From the NCBI RefSeq assembly GCF_016031625.1, contig NZ_JACCHP010000011.1, forward strand, positions 310,001 through 374,000: a DNA stretch of 64,000 nucleotides. The letters are read 5' to 3'. The translations under genes were made by a program, and so were the position numbers. Numbering within the stretch: position 1 is the first letter of the stretch; every line of letters starts with the position of its first letter. Of this stretch, positions 1-8,733 are shown in pieces. The DNA is from Bradyrhizobium agreste. Its GTDB lineage: Bacteria; Pseudomonadota; Alphaproteobacteria; Rhizobiales; Xanthobacteraceae. Below the pieces are notes generated by a model, which was not told the origin of the DNA, ran no database searches, and worked only from the letters and a program-made list of their open reading frames with translations.

Positions 1-412
1 GATCCGACAACGGCACCATCGCGCGCAGCAGGATCGCGCCTGCGAGCACGTCCGGCTGCAAGAGCAGCAGCGCGGCAGCGATGTTGGCGCCGTTGGAGAA
101 CCCGACCGCGACCGGCGCGGCGAGGCCGTAGCGCTGCCGCGCCTCCGCGACGAAGTCGCCGAGCTCGTGCGCGCGACGCCGCACGTCCTCCTCGTCGAAA
201 ACGCCCTCGGCGAGGCGGCGGAAGAAGCGGGGCATGCCGTGCTCGAGCACGCGGCCGCGCGGCGAGAGCAGGGCAGAGCCTGATGAGATCATCTTGCCGA
301 GGCCGAGCAGGTCGTTCTCGTCGCCGCCGGTGCCGTGCAGCAGCAGCAGCGGCGGGGAGCCCGCGTCGCCTGCGGGCTCGAAGCGATGGATGAATGCGGT
401 CCCGGTCATCAT
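1..412 (-). CDS. Alpha/beta hydrolase (carboxylesterase/phospholipase family), 3' end cut off by window edge
   Basis: The first 137 or so residues are present; the rest lies outside the window. The N-terminal part shows a strand followed by LLLLHGTGG, the oxyanion-hole segment of the family, and GFSNGAN, the nucleophile elbow with Ser as the expected catalytic residue. The start is an ATG at 412 that overlaps the TGA of the upstream dioxygenase gene (ATGA), so the two are translationally coupled. Hydrolases of this type are often paired with MhqO-like dioxygenases in quinone or hydroquinone resistance operons. That role here is inferred from the pairing. The catalytic Asp and His cannot be checked. 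Confidence 0.8.
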   Translation of the reverse strand, partial: MMTGTAFIHRFEPAGDAGSPPLLLLHGTGGDENDLLGLGKMISSGSALLSPRGRVLEHGMPRFFRRLAEGVFDEEDVRRRAHELGDFVAEARQRYGLAAPVAVGFSNGANIAAALLLLQPDVLAGAILLRAMVPLSD

Positions 413-1344
413 ACGGTCTCTTCCAGCTTCGGCAGAACGCCCTCGATCTGCTTGCGGTGCGGCTCGAGGAAAGCAGGCAGCTTCAGGTCGCGGCCGAGGC
501 TCGCCACGGGCTCGTCGACGGCGAAGCCGGGGATGTCGGTCGCGATCTCGAACAGCACGCCGCCGGGCTCGCGGAAATAGATCGAGCGGAAGTAGTTGCG
601 GTCGCGCTGCTCGGTCGGGTGCAGGCCGTGATTGCTCACGAGCTTTTGCGCCATCTGGCCCTGTTCGGCATCGTCAGCGGCGCGGAAGGCGATGTGATGG
701 ACCGAGCCGCCGCCCTGGTGCCCGCGCAGGAAGCCCTTGGCTTCGTAGATGTCGACGACGCTGCCTTCGACATCGCCCGGCGCCTTGAAGCGGATCACCG
801 AGCCCTCGCGCCCGGTCTCCTTGAAGCCGAACACGTCGGTGAGGACGGCCGCTGTCCTCGCCGCGCTGTCGAGCAGCAGGGTGATGCCGTGGAAGCCGCG
901 GATCGCGTGCACGGCCGGCACGTCGCCATTGCTCCAGCCCGGCTCGTTCTCGGCACCGGGGACGCCGACAAGCGCGAGCGCCATGCCATCAGGATCGGTG
1001 AACGGCAGCACGGACTCGCCAAAACGCTTCTCCAGCGCCTCGTACGCGATGCCCTTCTCGGTGAAGCGCTGGGTCCAGTAGCCGAGCGAGCGCTGCGGCA
1101 CGCGGAAGGCGGTCTGATGTGTCTCGCCGACGCCGCGGCGCCCGGCCGAGACGCCCGCCCACGGAAAGAAGGTCAGGATGGTGCCGGGGCGGCCGGTCTC
1201 GTCGCCATAATAGAAATGATAGGTGCCGGGATCATCGAAATTGACCGTCTTCTTGACGAAGCGCAGGCCGAGATCCCTCGTGTAGAAGCCGAAATTGCGG
1301 ATGGGATCGCCGGCAATCGCGGTGACATGGTGCAGTCCAGACAT
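409..1344 (-). CDS. Ring-cleaving dioxygenase, glyoxalase/VOC fold (MhqO-like)
   Basis: A 311-residue protein made of two vicinal-oxygen-chelate modules. It opens with MSGLHHVTAIAGD, giving an early metal-ligand His, and carries a second module around VHAIRGFHGITLLL. The C-terminal EPGGVLFEIATD segment supplies the expected metal-binding Glu. Family members cleave aromatic rings such as hydroquinones using Fe(II). It is the first gene of a two-gene minus-strand operon with the hydrolase and is divergent from a LysR regulator, the usual arrangement for an inducible aromatic or quinone detoxification unit. The exact substrate is not evident from sequence. Confidence 0.87.
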   Translation of the reverse strand: MSGLHHVTAIAGDPIRNFGFYTRDLGLRFVKKTVNFDDPGTYHFYYGDETGRPGTILTFFPWAGVSAGRRGVGETHQTAFRVPQRSLGYWTQRFTEKGIAYEALEKRFGESVLPFTDPDGMALALVGVPGAENEPGWSNGDVPAVHAIRGFHGITLLLDSAARTAAVLTDVFGFKETGREGSVIRFKAPGDVEGSVVDIYEAKGFLRGHQGGGSVHHIAFRAADDAEQGQMAQKLVSNHGLHPTEQRDRNYFRSIYFREPGGVLFEIATDIPGFAVDEPVASLGRDLKLPAFLEPHRKQIEGVLPKLEETV

Positions 1345-1401
1345 GGTCGTCCTCCAGATTCGGGGAGCGGTCTTGCTCTGGCCGGAAATATCGTTCCGCT
1401 T

Positions 1402-1419
1402 TGGATTGGAGACAATCCA
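1402..1419. promoter_or_regulatory. Perfect inverted repeat in the dioxygenase/LysR divergent promoter
   Basis: TGGATTG and CAATCCA form perfect 7-base arms around a 4-base spacer. The repeat lies about midway between the divergent start codons at 1344 and 1473. LysR-type regulators bind dyads in exactly this position, so this is the most likely operator. No experimental support is visible. Confidence 0.5.
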
Positions 1420-1472
1420 TGCAAATATGACGGCTATGTCTACGATTTGGAAACAATCGACGAGGCGACGCC

Positions 1473-2396
1473 TTGGATAAGCTCGGCAGCCTCCGGGCCT
1501 TCGTGAAGGTGGTGGAAAGCGGCAGCTTTGCCGAGGCCGGCCGGCAGCTGCGGCTGTCGCGCTCGGCGATCAGCAAATACATCGCCGACCTCGAGGAGAG
1601 CCTCGGCGTCCAGCTCCTGAACCGCACCACGCGGCACGCCAGCCCGACCGAGAACGGCCAGCGTTATTTCGAGCGTGCGGTCGTGATCCTCTCGGAGATC
1701 GAGGCGGCGGACCAGGCGGTGACGCAGGCGCAATCGGCGCCGCGCGGGCTGCTCCGCGTCAACGCACCGATGTCGTTCGGCACGATGCGGCTCGGGCCGG
1801 TGCTCGCCGATTTCATGGCGCGTTACCCGGAGCTTCAGCTGCAGATCGTGCTCAGCGACGATCTGCTCGATCCCGTGCAGGACGGCTTCGACGTGACGTT
1901 GCGGATCGCGGAGCTGGAATCGTCCAGCCTGATCGCGCGCAAGATCATGCCGGTGGCGCGCATGATCTGTGCCTCGCCGGATTATCTCGCGCGGCACGGC
2001 ACGCCTAAGCATCCGCAGGATCTGCGCGAGCATGCTTCGCTGACCTACGGCTTCCTGCTCACGGGCAATCAGTGGAAGCTCACAGGCAGCGACGGCGACC
2101 ACTGGATCCAGCCGGCCTGGTCGCTCTGCGTCAACAACGCCGAGGTGCTGCGCGACGTCGCCATCAAGGGCAGGGGCCTGGCGCTGCTGCCGGAGTTCAT
2201 TGCGGCCGATGCGTTGCGGAAAGGCGAGCTGCGGACGGTGCTGGACGACTATTCTGCGCCGCAGCTGGCGCTCTATGCGGTGTATCCGCCGACCCGGCAT
2301 TTGTCGGTGAAGGTGCGGCTGTTCATCGATTTTCTGGTGGAGCGGTTTGGGCGGGACGTGGACGAAGCCGCCGGGCGCAGGGCGACGACCCGCTAG
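1473..2396 (+). CDS. LysR-family transcriptional regulator
   Basis: A 307-residue protein with an N-terminal winged HTH (roughly residues 3-62, including the recognition segment GRQLRLSRSAISKYIADLEE) and a periplasmic-binding-like effector domain to about residue 295. The start is TTG with a GACGAGG-like ribosome site just upstream. It is transcribed divergently from the dioxygenase/hydrolase pair and probably controls it in response to a quinone or aromatic inducer; that assignment is from position only. It resembles the AaeR/DsdC-like branch that starts MDKLGSLRAFVKV. Confidence 0.9.
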   Translation: MDKLGSLRAFVKVVESGSFAEAGRQLRLSRSAISKYIADLEESLGVQLLNRTTRHASPTENGQRYFERAVVILSEIEAADQAVTQAQSAPRGLLRVNAPMSFGTMRLGPVLADFMARYPELQLQIVLSDDLLDPVQDGFDVTLRIAELESSSLIARKIMPVARMICASPDYLARHGTPKHPQDLREHASLTYGFLLTGNQWKLTGSDGDHWIQPAWSLCVNNAEVLRDVAIKGRGLALLPEFIAADALRKGELRTVLDDYSAPQLALYAVYPPTRHLSVKVRLFIDFLVERFGRDVDEAAGRRATTR

Positions 2397-2738
2397 AGGG
2401 AAGAGGTCAGTGATCTTGCCGGAAAGCGTAAGACAGGTCGAGCTTGGGCCAGGCGCCGAAGAGCGCGTTCGAAGCAGATTTTGGTCAGCTCGATGAGATC
2501 GCCGACATCAGCCCACCCAGATGGTTGGACACTATTATACCGCAAGGGAAATCTGAACTTTCCTCCGATCGCTCGGACTCATACTTGCGTCCCGGCTTCG
2601 CGCCTTAGGACCAAAGAGCTTCAGCCGCTGCCGGGGCGTCGCCGAGGGCTCTCTTGCATGCCGCAGCGAAAAGCGGCGGCACGATGTGTGGCTCGCCGGC
2701 ACTTCTCGACTTGATGTCAACAAGCGAAGGAGGAGCCT
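2397..2738. other. Intergenic region without a supported gene
   Basis: About 340 bases between the LysR gene and the secreted-protein gene. Short open frames exist on both strands but have no family resemblance and no ribosome site. The right half is less GC-rich than the surroundings, and an AGGAGG-type ribosome site ends it just before 2739. No further signal was recognised. Confidence 0.5.
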
Positions 2739-3215
2739 ATGCGGAAGTCTCTCACCTTTTTCCTTTCGGGTCTGGCATTGGCCGTCGCGGCGTCACCTGC
2801 CGTCGCCGGCGAGCGGGTGCTTGAGTTCAAGCTGATCACGAAGCCGATCGACCTCAAGGTGATCGAGGCCGCAAACGTCGAAGGACAGACGGTTGTGTCC
2901 GGTAAGTTCTTTGGGGTTGCCGTCTTCAGCGATGGCCGTATCGGAGTGAAAGAGTTCGTGAATACTTCGGACTTGCTTAAAGGGTCGGGTCCCTTCTTCG
3001 GCTATAGCACTTACACGTTCGAGGAGGGCTCGATCACGGCGCGCTACACTGGTTCGGCCAAAGACGGCAAATCAACGGGCGAATACACCATCCTGTCCGG
3101 CACAGGTGCTTATGCGAACGCCACGGGTACGGGAACAATCGAAAGCGCACCGAACCCGTTCAAGGGCGTCAACCTGCTAAATATAAAGCTCGTCGTCAAA
3201 ACTTCGGGCTCGTGA
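2739..3215 (+). CDS. Small secreted protein, possible AOC/dirigent-type beta barrel
   Basis: A 158-residue protein with a clear Sec signal peptide (KSLTFFLSGLALAVAASPAVA, cleavage after the AVA near residue 23). The mature part is rich in alternating hydrophobic strands and ends with the pattern GEYTILSGTGAYANATGTGT, which resembles allene-oxide-cyclase-like or dirigent-like barrels. Function is unknown. It has a strong AGGAGG ribosome site 5-6 bases upstream and stands alone. Its lower GC content than its neighbours hints at separate acquisition, but this is only an impression. Confidence 0.75.
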   Translation: MRKSLTFFLSGLALAVAASPAVAGERVLEFKLITKPIDLKVIEAANVEGQTVVSGKFFGVAVFSDGRIGVKEFVNTSDLLKGSGPFFGYSTYTFEEGSITARYTGSAKDGKSTGEYTILSGTGAYANATGTGTIESAPNPFKGVNLLNIKLVVKTSGS

Positions 3216-3328
3216 ACAGCGAATGCTATCAGATTCCGCACAAAGGCAGTTGATCCCTTTGCGTGGCGCGTTGGCCCGGCCGGAAGACACATTGTCGGCC
3301 GGGCAATCTGCTGAAGAACGGCTGGAGA

Positions 3329-3961
3329 CTAGCGGCGCAGCGTGAACGCGTCCGCGCTTCGCCGGTGCTCCCATTTCGCCTGCTCCAGCTCGGGGCGGTC
3401 GCATTCGGCTTCCGGATAGCCGATGCAGAGATAGGCGATGAATTTCCACGATCGCGGCACATCGAGGATGGCGTGAATGCGATCCGGATTGAGGATCGAT
3501 ACCCAGCCGAGGCCGATGCCTTCGGCACGCGCGGCGAGCCACATCGCAGTGATCGCGGCGACCACGGAATATTCCGTCGTTTCAGGCATGGTGGCGCGGC
3601 CGAGGCCGTGGCCGATGTCGCTGGCCTTGTCGGCGAACACGGCGAGATGGCCGGGCGCCTGTTCGAGGCCCGACAGTTTCAGCGTAGCATAGCGCGCCGC
3701 GCGCTCGCCGGAATAGCAACTCAACGCGTCGGCGTTGCACGCCTTGAAATCGTCGGTGACCGCCTGGCGCCGCGCGCCGTCACCAACGATGACGAAGCGC
3801 CAGGGCTGGCTGAGGCCGACCGAAGGCGAGAGGCACGCGGTCTCGATCAGGCGATCAATCGCATCCTCCGGCAATGGATCGCTGCGGAAGCGGCGCACGT
3901 CGCGGCGCCACACGAACAGCTCGCGCAAGTGCTGGCGGAAGGTGTCGTCGAACTCGACCAT
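3329..3961 (-). CDS. bluB: 5,6-dimethylbenzimidazole synthase BluB
   Basis: BluB uses oxygen to fragment reduced FMN and make DMB, the lower ligand of cobalamin. The 210-residue protein has the nitroreductase-like fold with FVWRRDVRRFRSDPLP near the N terminus and the ACLSPSVGLSQPWRF segment typical of BluB. The C-terminal half carries GLGWVSILNP and AYLCIGYPE, also characteristic. It is the last gene of a minus-strand operon with cobU and cobS; the gap to cobS is 4 bases. The context of lower-ligand assembly makes the identification secure. Confidence 0.95.
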   Translation of the reverse strand: MVEFDDTFRQHLRELFVWRRDVRRFRSDPLPEDAIDRLIETACLSPSVGLSQPWRFVIVGDGARRQAVTDDFKACNADALSCYSGERAARYATLKLSGLEQAPGHLAVFADKASDIGHGLGRATMPETTEYSVVAAITAMWLAARAEGIGLGWVSILNPDRIHAILDVPRSWKFIAYLCIGYPEAECDRPELEQAKWEHRRSADAFTLRR

Positions 3962-3965
3962 GAGG

Positions 3966-4748
3966 TCATCGCCCCATCTGGAAGGACGCGGCCACCAGCA
4001 GGATCAGGATCTCGCCCGCCTGCTCGAACGCGCCGAGGATGTCGCCGGTCTGCCCGCCGATCTGGCGGATGGCAAGCCGCGCCAGCAGCAGGCCGGCCAG
4101 CGACAGCAGGATCAGGCCGACCAGCGCCTTGCCCGGCCCCAACGCCAGGGCAAGCGCGAGCGTTCCAAGCGCGAAGGCGATGGCCACGCTGCGGCCGGGC
4201 GGCGCCCCGGCGCTGGCTGACAGCCCATCAGGCCGCGCCGGCGGCACCAGCGACATGAAGGCCGGCACGCCGGCGCGGGCAGCAACGTGCGCCGCGCACA
4301 GCGCGAGCATGACGGCCGATGGATTTGCGATCGTCGCAAGCGCGCTCCAGCGCAGGCCGAACGACAGAATGAGCGTGCAGACACCATAGGTCCCGATCCT
4401 GCTGTCGCGCATGATCTCGAGCTTGCGCTCGCGGGTGCGGCCGCCGCCGAGTCCGTCCGCAGTGTCGGCAAGTCCGTCCTCGTGCATCGCGCCGGTGATG
4501 AAGGCCGTCGTGGCCAGCACGAGCAGGGCGGCAAGGCTCGGCGTCAGTCCGAAGCGAATGGCGATCTTGTAAGTGAGGGCGCCGGCGAGACCGACCAGCA
4601 GTCCCGCGACCGGCAGCGCCCAGGTCGCGCGCGCGATCGCGCCGTCACCGGCCGGCTTCGACGATGCCACCGGGAGGATCGTCACGAACGATGTCGCCAT
4701 CCTGAGATCGGCGAAGATGTCTTTGAGCAGCTCGGCGCGCGGGATCAT
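3966..4748 (-). CDS. cobS: Adenosylcobinamide-GDP ribazoletransferase (cobalamin synthase; CobV in P. denitrificans naming)
   Basis: This membrane enzyme joins GDP-cobinamide to alpha-ribazole to give cobalamin. The 260-residue protein is mostly hydrophobic, with about six membrane segments. It contains the signature HEDGLADTADGLGGG, whose acidic residues bind metal, followed by the conserved RDSRIGTYG. The ATG at 4748 overlaps the cobU stop as ATGA, which decides the start. The open frame extends further upstream through cobU, but that part is antisense-like coding bias and not part of the protein. Confidence 0.95.
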   Translation of the reverse strand: MIPRAELLKDIFADLRMATSFVTILPVASSKPAGDGAIARATWALPVAGLLVGLAGALTYKIAIRFGLTPSLAALLVLATTAFITGAMHEDGLADTADGLGGGRTRERKLEIMRDSRIGTYGVCTLILSFGLRWSALATIANPSAVMLALCAAHVAARAGVPAFMSLVPPARPDGLSASAGAPPGRSVAIAFALGTLALALALGPGKALVGLILLSLAGLLLARLAIRQIGGQTGDILGAFEQAGEILILLVAASFQMGR

Positions 4749-5248
4749 TTCAGTTTCATCGGCAGGCCGGCGACGACGAACTCGACCTCGTCGGCGACAC
4801 CGGCAATGATCTGGTTCATGATCCCGGCGGCATCGCGGAAGCTGCGCGCCAGTGCGTTGTCGGGCACGATGCCGAGGCCGACCTCGTTGGTGACGAGGAC
4901 GACGGGGCTGTCGAGGCGGGGCAGGGCGTCGGCGAGCTCTCTCACCTCTCGCTCCCAATCGCGCGCCGCATGCATCAAGTTGGAGAGCCACAGCGTCAGG
5001 CAGTCGACGAGCCTTGCGCCGCCGCCATCGGTCGAGAGCAGCGCCGGCACGAGATCGAGCGGCACCTCGCGCTCGATCCAATCGGTTCCGCGCCGCGCGC
5101 GATGTCTTGCGATGCGTTCCTGCATTTCGCCGTCGAGCGCCTCGGCCGTTGCGATGTAGACGGGCTGGCCGGCAAAGCTGCGCGCGCGCGCTTCCGCCCG
5201 GGTGCTCTTGCCCGATCGCGCCCCGCCGGTGATCAAGATGACGGCCAT
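4745..5248 (-). CDS. cobU: Bifunctional adenosylcobinamide kinase/adenosylcobinamide-phosphate guanylyltransferase (CobP)
   Basis: It phosphorylates adenosylcobinamide and then transfers GMP to it, preparing the corrinoid for the lower ligand. The 167-residue length is typical. Residues 7-15 hold the P-loop GGARSGKST, and the later segments LVDCLTLWLSNLM and LVTNEVGLGIVPDNALARSFRD are family hallmarks. It heads the cobU-cobS-bluB operon on the minus strand and is divergent from cbiB, 121 bases away. No riboswitch precedes it on this strand. Confidence 0.96.
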   Translation of the reverse strand: MAVILITGGARSGKSTRAEARARSFAGQPVYIATAEALDGEMQERIARHRARRGTDWIEREVPLDLVPALLSTDGGGARLVDCLTLWLSNLMHAARDWEREVRELADALPRLDSPVVLVTNEVGLGIVPDNALARSFRDAAGIMNQIIAGVADEVEFVVAGLPMKLK

Positions 5249-5369
5249 GAAGGTCTCCTGCGCTGAGCACTAATCATCAAACGCGGCCAAAGACAAAGCC
5301 GAAATCAGGCGGCGAGGGGCTTGCGCTCGGCCGCCGTCTTGCGCAACAGGGGCGGGACAGGAGACCGGT

Positions 5370-6311
5370 GTGGACTTTGCGGGCGCGATGGTGGTGGCGA
5401 TGGCGGTGGATGCCCTGCTGGGCTGGCCGGCGTGGCTGTTCGCGCGGATCGGCCATCCCGTCACCTGGCTCGGCGGGCTGATTGCGGCCATCGACACCAC
5501 CTGGAATCGCGCGTCCGATCCGCCGTCATTGCGTCGAGCGGCCGGCGTCGCCGGCGCGCTTGCGGTGATCGCGCTTTCCGCGGCGCTCGGCTGGGTGCTG
5601 CAATCGCTGCTTCCGTCGGGTTGGATCCAGATCGTGCTGATTGGCATCCTGGCCTGGCCATTGGTCGCGCTGCGCTCGCTGCATGATCATGTGGCTGCTG
5701 TGGCCACGCCCTTGCTGGCCGGCGACGTCGCCGCCGCGCGCGAAGCGGTCTCGCGCATCGTCGGCCGCGATCCCGCAAGCCTCGATGAGGCCGGCATCGC
5801 GCGTGCGGCGATCGAGAGCCTTGCCGAAAACACCTCCGACGGCATCGTCGCGCCGGTGTTCTGGGGCGCGCTGTTCGGCTTGCCCGGTATCCTCGGTTAC
5901 AAGGCGATCAACACGCTGGACTCCATGATCGGCCACCGCAACGACCGCCACGAAGCCTTTGGCTGGGCGGCAGCGCGCATCGACGATGTCGCCAATTTCA
6001 TCCCGGCGCGGCTGACCGGATTCCTCTTCGTGCTGCTGGCACCGCAGCGGTCGGAGGCATTGGCGTGCATGACACGCGATGCGCGCCGTCATCGCTCGCC
6101 AAATGCCGGCTGGCCGGAAGCGGCGATGGCCGGCGGGCTCGGTGTGCGGCTCAGCGGTCCCCGCATCTATCATGGCAGCGTCAGCAATGAGCCCTGGCTG
6201 AACGAAAGCGCGCGCGATCCGCGTGCCGCCGACATCGCGGAGGCGCTGGCCGTCTACCGTCCTGCCATGCTGCTGGTCGCAGGCCTGCTTGCGATCCTGG
6301 CCGTCGCGTGA
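5370..6311 (+). CDS. cbiB: Adenosylcobinamide-phosphate synthase CbiB (CobD in P. denitrificans naming)
   Basis: An integral membrane enzyme that attaches aminopropanol phosphate to adenosylcobyric acid. The 313-residue protein has several hydrophobic segments and the highly conserved ENTSDGIVAPVFWGA followed by YKAINTLDSMIGHRN. The start is GTG at 5370 after a GGAG-like ribosome site. Its stop overlaps the start of the threonine-phosphate decarboxylase gene, so the enzyme that makes the side-chain precursor and the one that uses it are coupled. Confidence 0.95.
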   Translation: MDFAGAMVVAMAVDALLGWPAWLFARIGHPVTWLGGLIAAIDTTWNRASDPPSLRRAAGVAGALAVIALSAALGWVLQSLLPSGWIQIVLIGILAWPLVALRSLHDHVAAVATPLLAGDVAAAREAVSRIVGRDPASLDEAGIARAAIESLAENTSDGIVAPVFWGALFGLPGILGYKAINTLDSMIGHRNDRHEAFGWAAARIDDVANFIPARLTGFLFVLLAPQRSEALACMTRDARRHRSPNAGWPEAAMAGGLGVRLSGPRIYHGSVSNEPWLNESARDPRAADIAEALAVYRPAMLLVAGLLAILAVA

Positions 6312-7288
6312 AAGAACGGGCCATGCGCGAGCACGGTGGAAATCTGGACCAGGCCCAGCAGCGTTTTGGCGGACGCGCGGAGGATTGGATCGACCTGTCG
6401 ACCGGTATCAACCGGCTGCCATATCCCGTCGGCGAGGTGAGCGCGCGCGCGTGGACCGCGCTGCCGTCGCGCGCCGAGATCGAGGCCCTGCATCGGGCCG
6501 CGCAGCAGGCCTACCACACGCGCGCACCGGTCATTGCGATGGGCGGTGCGCAGGCCGCCATCCAATCGCTGCCGCACCTGGCGGCACCCGGGCAGGCGCG
6601 CATCCTCGCGCCGACCTACAATGAATATGCGGGCGTCCTGTCGGCCGCGGGCTGGGAGGCCCGGGAAGTTGCGGAGCTCGATGCGCTCGCGGATGCCGAC
6701 CTCGCCATCGTGGTCAATCCGAACAATCCCGACGGGCGGTGCCATTCGCGCATGGATCTGCTCGCGTTGCTGCCGCGCGTCGGCCGTCTCGTCATCGACG
6801 AGAGCTTTGCCGATGCCGTCCCGCAATTGTCGCTTGCAGCCGAAGCTGATCGGCCGGGCCTGTTGATCCTGCGGTCGTTCGGAAAGTTCTATGGCTTGGC
6901 CGGCCTGCGGCTCGGCTTCGCAATCGGTCATGCCGCCGACACCGACAGGCTTGCCGCGATGTCGGGTCCATGGCCCGTTTCGGGCGCGGCGATCGAAATC
7001 GGCTGCCGTGCCTTGCGCGATGAGGCTTGGGCCGAGGCGACCTCGGCGCGGCTCGCGCGCGACTGTGTTCGCCTCGACGCGATGGCGCATTCGCAAGGCT
7101 GGCGGCTCGTCGGCGGCACATCGCTGTTTCGCTTGTACGAAACGCCTGACGCGCTGGCTGCGCAGGAGAGGCTCGCGCGCGCCCACATCTGGTCCCGCGT
7201 CTTCGCGCAGCAGCCGACATGGCTGCGCCTCGGACTTCCCGGCAGCGAAGCCGAATGGACGCACCTTGCCGAGGCCCTAGCGCGCTAG
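6308..7288 (+). CDS. cobD: Threonine-phosphate decarboxylase (CobC in P. denitrificans naming)
   Basis: A PLP enzyme producing aminopropanol O-2-phosphate for the cobalamin side chain. The 326-residue protein has the histidinol-phosphate-aminotransferase fold: DLSTGINRLPYP near the N terminus, NPNNPDGR for cofactor binding, and RSFGKFYGLAGLRLG holding the Schiff-base Lys. A GTG start at 6308 overlaps the cbiB TGA; an ATG at 6323 is an alternative. Its 3' end overlaps the convergent cobQ by 12 bases in a palindrome. Confidence 0.93.
   Translation: MKERAMREHGGNLDQAQQRFGGRAEDWIDLSTGINRLPYPVGEVSARAWTALPSRAEIEALHRAAQQAYHTRAPVIAMGGAQAAIQSLPHLAAPGQARILAPTYNEYAGVLSAAGWEAREVAELDALADADLAIVVNPNNPDGRCHSRMDLLALLPRVGRLVIDESFADAVPQLSLAAEADRPGLLILRSFGKFYGLAGLRLGFAIGHAADTDRLAAMSGPWPVSGAAIEIGCRALRDEAWAEATSARLARDCVRLDAMAHSQGWRLVGGTSLFRLYETPDALAAQERLARAHIWSRVFAQQPTWLRLGLPGSEAEWTHLAEALAR
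7277..7288. other. 12-base palindrome holding both stop codons of convergent cobD and cobQ
   Basis: CTAGCGCGCTAG is a perfect palindrome. The plus-strand TAG at 7286-7288 ends CobD and the minus-strand TAG at 7279-7277 ends CobQ. Because the site is symmetric, both proteins finish with the residues Ala-Leu-Ala-Arg. It could also fold as a short hairpin in either transcript, but no T-run follows. Confidence 0.9.
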
Positions 7289-8725
7289 CGCGAGCAGGCC
7301 TTCGACGTCGAGATGCTTTTCCATGTGATCGGCTAGCGCCTCGAGCGCGCTCTCGACCCTGGCGTGGTAGGGCTCGTCGCCGGCGGGAATGTCGAGCTTG
7401 GCGAGGTAGGCCTTGCGGAAACCATCCGACGTGAACAGGCCGTGCAGATAGCTGCCCTGCACACGTCCGTCGCGCGAAATGGCACCTTCCGCCTCGCCGT
7501 CCAGCGTTGCAAAGGGGCGGGCACGATCCGGGCCGTCGGTACGGCCGATGTGGATCTCGTAGGCCTGGATCGGCTGATCCGTCGCGGCGTGCACGGCCGC
7601 AACACGCGTGAGGGTTTTTTGCGGGCTCATCACCGTCTCGACATCGAGAAGCCCGAGGCCCGTTGTATCGCCCGCAGGTCCCTCGATGCCTTCAGGGTCG
7701 GCGACGCTGCGTCCCAGCATCTGAAAGCCGCCGCAGAGGCCGAGCACATGGCCGCCCCTGCGGTGATGTGCAAGCAGATCGATGTCCCAGCCCTGCGCGC
7801 GCAGGAAGACGAGATCGCCGCGCGTGGACTTTGACCCGGGAATGATGACGAGACGCACATCGCCGGGAATCGCCTCGCCCGGGCGCACCATCACGAGATC
7901 GACGCCTGGCTCGAGCTTGAGCGGATCGAGATCGTCGAAGTTGGCGATCCGCGACAGTGCAAGACAAGCGATCTTGCATTGGCCGGGCTTGCGCGCATCG
8001 CGCAGGCCGAGCGCATCCTCCGCCGGCAGCTCGCCGGCACGCGTGAACCAGGGCAGCACGCCGAAGCCGCGCCAAGCAGTCTTTTGCTCGATCAGCCTGT
8101 AGCCGTCGTCGAACAGGGTGGGATCGCCGCGGAACTTGTTGATGACGAAGCCAGAGATCATTGCGGCATCGTCGGGGTCGATCACCGTCTTGATGCCGAC
8201 CAGCTGGGCGATGACGCCGCCGCGGTCGATGTCGCCGACCAGCACGACCGGCACATCCGCCCTGCGTGCGAAGCCCATATTGGCGATGTCGGACTTGCGC
8301 AAATTCACCTCGGCCGGGCTGCCGGCGCCTTCGACCAGCACCAGATCGGCCCGCGCCTTCAAGCGTTCGAAACTCTCGAGCACCGCGCCCATCAGCGACG
8401 GCTTCATGGCCGCATAGTCGCGCGCACGCGCGGTCGCGATGCGCTTGCCATGCACGACGATCTGTGCGCCGACATCGGTCTCGGGCTTGAGCAGCACCGG
8501 GTTCATGTCGGTGTGCGGCTCGACGCCGGCGGCGAGCGCCTGAAGCGCCTGGGCCCGGCCGATCTCGCCGCCATCGACGGTGACGGCCGCGTTGTTCGAC
8601 ATGTTCTGCGGCTTGAACGGCAGCACGCGCAGGCCACGGCGCATGAAGGCGCGCGCGAGGCCGGCGACAATGAGCGATTTGCCCACGTCCGAGCCGGCCC
8701 CCTGAATCATCAATGCGCGTGCCAT
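7277..8725 (-). CDS. cobQ: Cobyric acid synthase
   Basis: It amidates carboxylates b, d, e and g of adenosylcobyrinic acid a,c-diamide using glutamine and ATP. The 482-residue protein starts MARALMIQGAGSDVGKS, the modified P-loop of the CobQ/CobB/MinD family. The glutaminase half carries the nucleophile motif GLCGGFQMLG and ends with SYLHGLF holding the catalytic His. The start at 8725 is chosen by that N-terminal motif; the frame stays open for another 256 codons upstream through cobO, which is compositional. It follows cobO by 8 bases. Confidence 0.95.
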   Translation of the reverse strand: MARALMIQGAGSDVGKSLIVAGLARAFMRRGLRVLPFKPQNMSNNAAVTVDGGEIGRAQALQALAAGVEPHTDMNPVLLKPETDVGAQIVVHGKRIATARARDYAAMKPSLMGAVLESFERLKARADLVLVEGAGSPAEVNLRKSDIANMGFARRADVPVVLVGDIDRGGVIAQLVGIKTVIDPDDAAMISGFVINKFRGDPTLFDDGYRLIEQKTAWRGFGVLPWFTRAGELPAEDALGLRDARKPGQCKIACLALSRIANFDDLDPLKLEPGVDLVMVRPGEAIPGDVRLVIIPGSKSTRGDLVFLRAQGWDIDLLAHHRRGGHVLGLCGGFQMLGRSVADPEGIEGPAGDTTGLGLLDVETVMSPQKTLTRVAAVHAATDQPIQAYEIHIGRTDGPDRARPFATLDGEAEGAISRDGRVQGSYLHGLFTSDGFRKAYLAKLDIPAGDEPYHARVESALEALADHMEKHLDVEGLLALAR

Positions 8726-8733
8726 CAGCGCCT

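Noticed and set aside
14..408. Plus-strand frames over the hydrolase gene
   Set aside because: They are shadow frames of the minus-strand hydrolase, whose GFSNGAN motif is clear.
2481..2714. Short open frames on both strands before the secreted protein
   Set aside because: They lack ribosome sites and domains and overlap one another.
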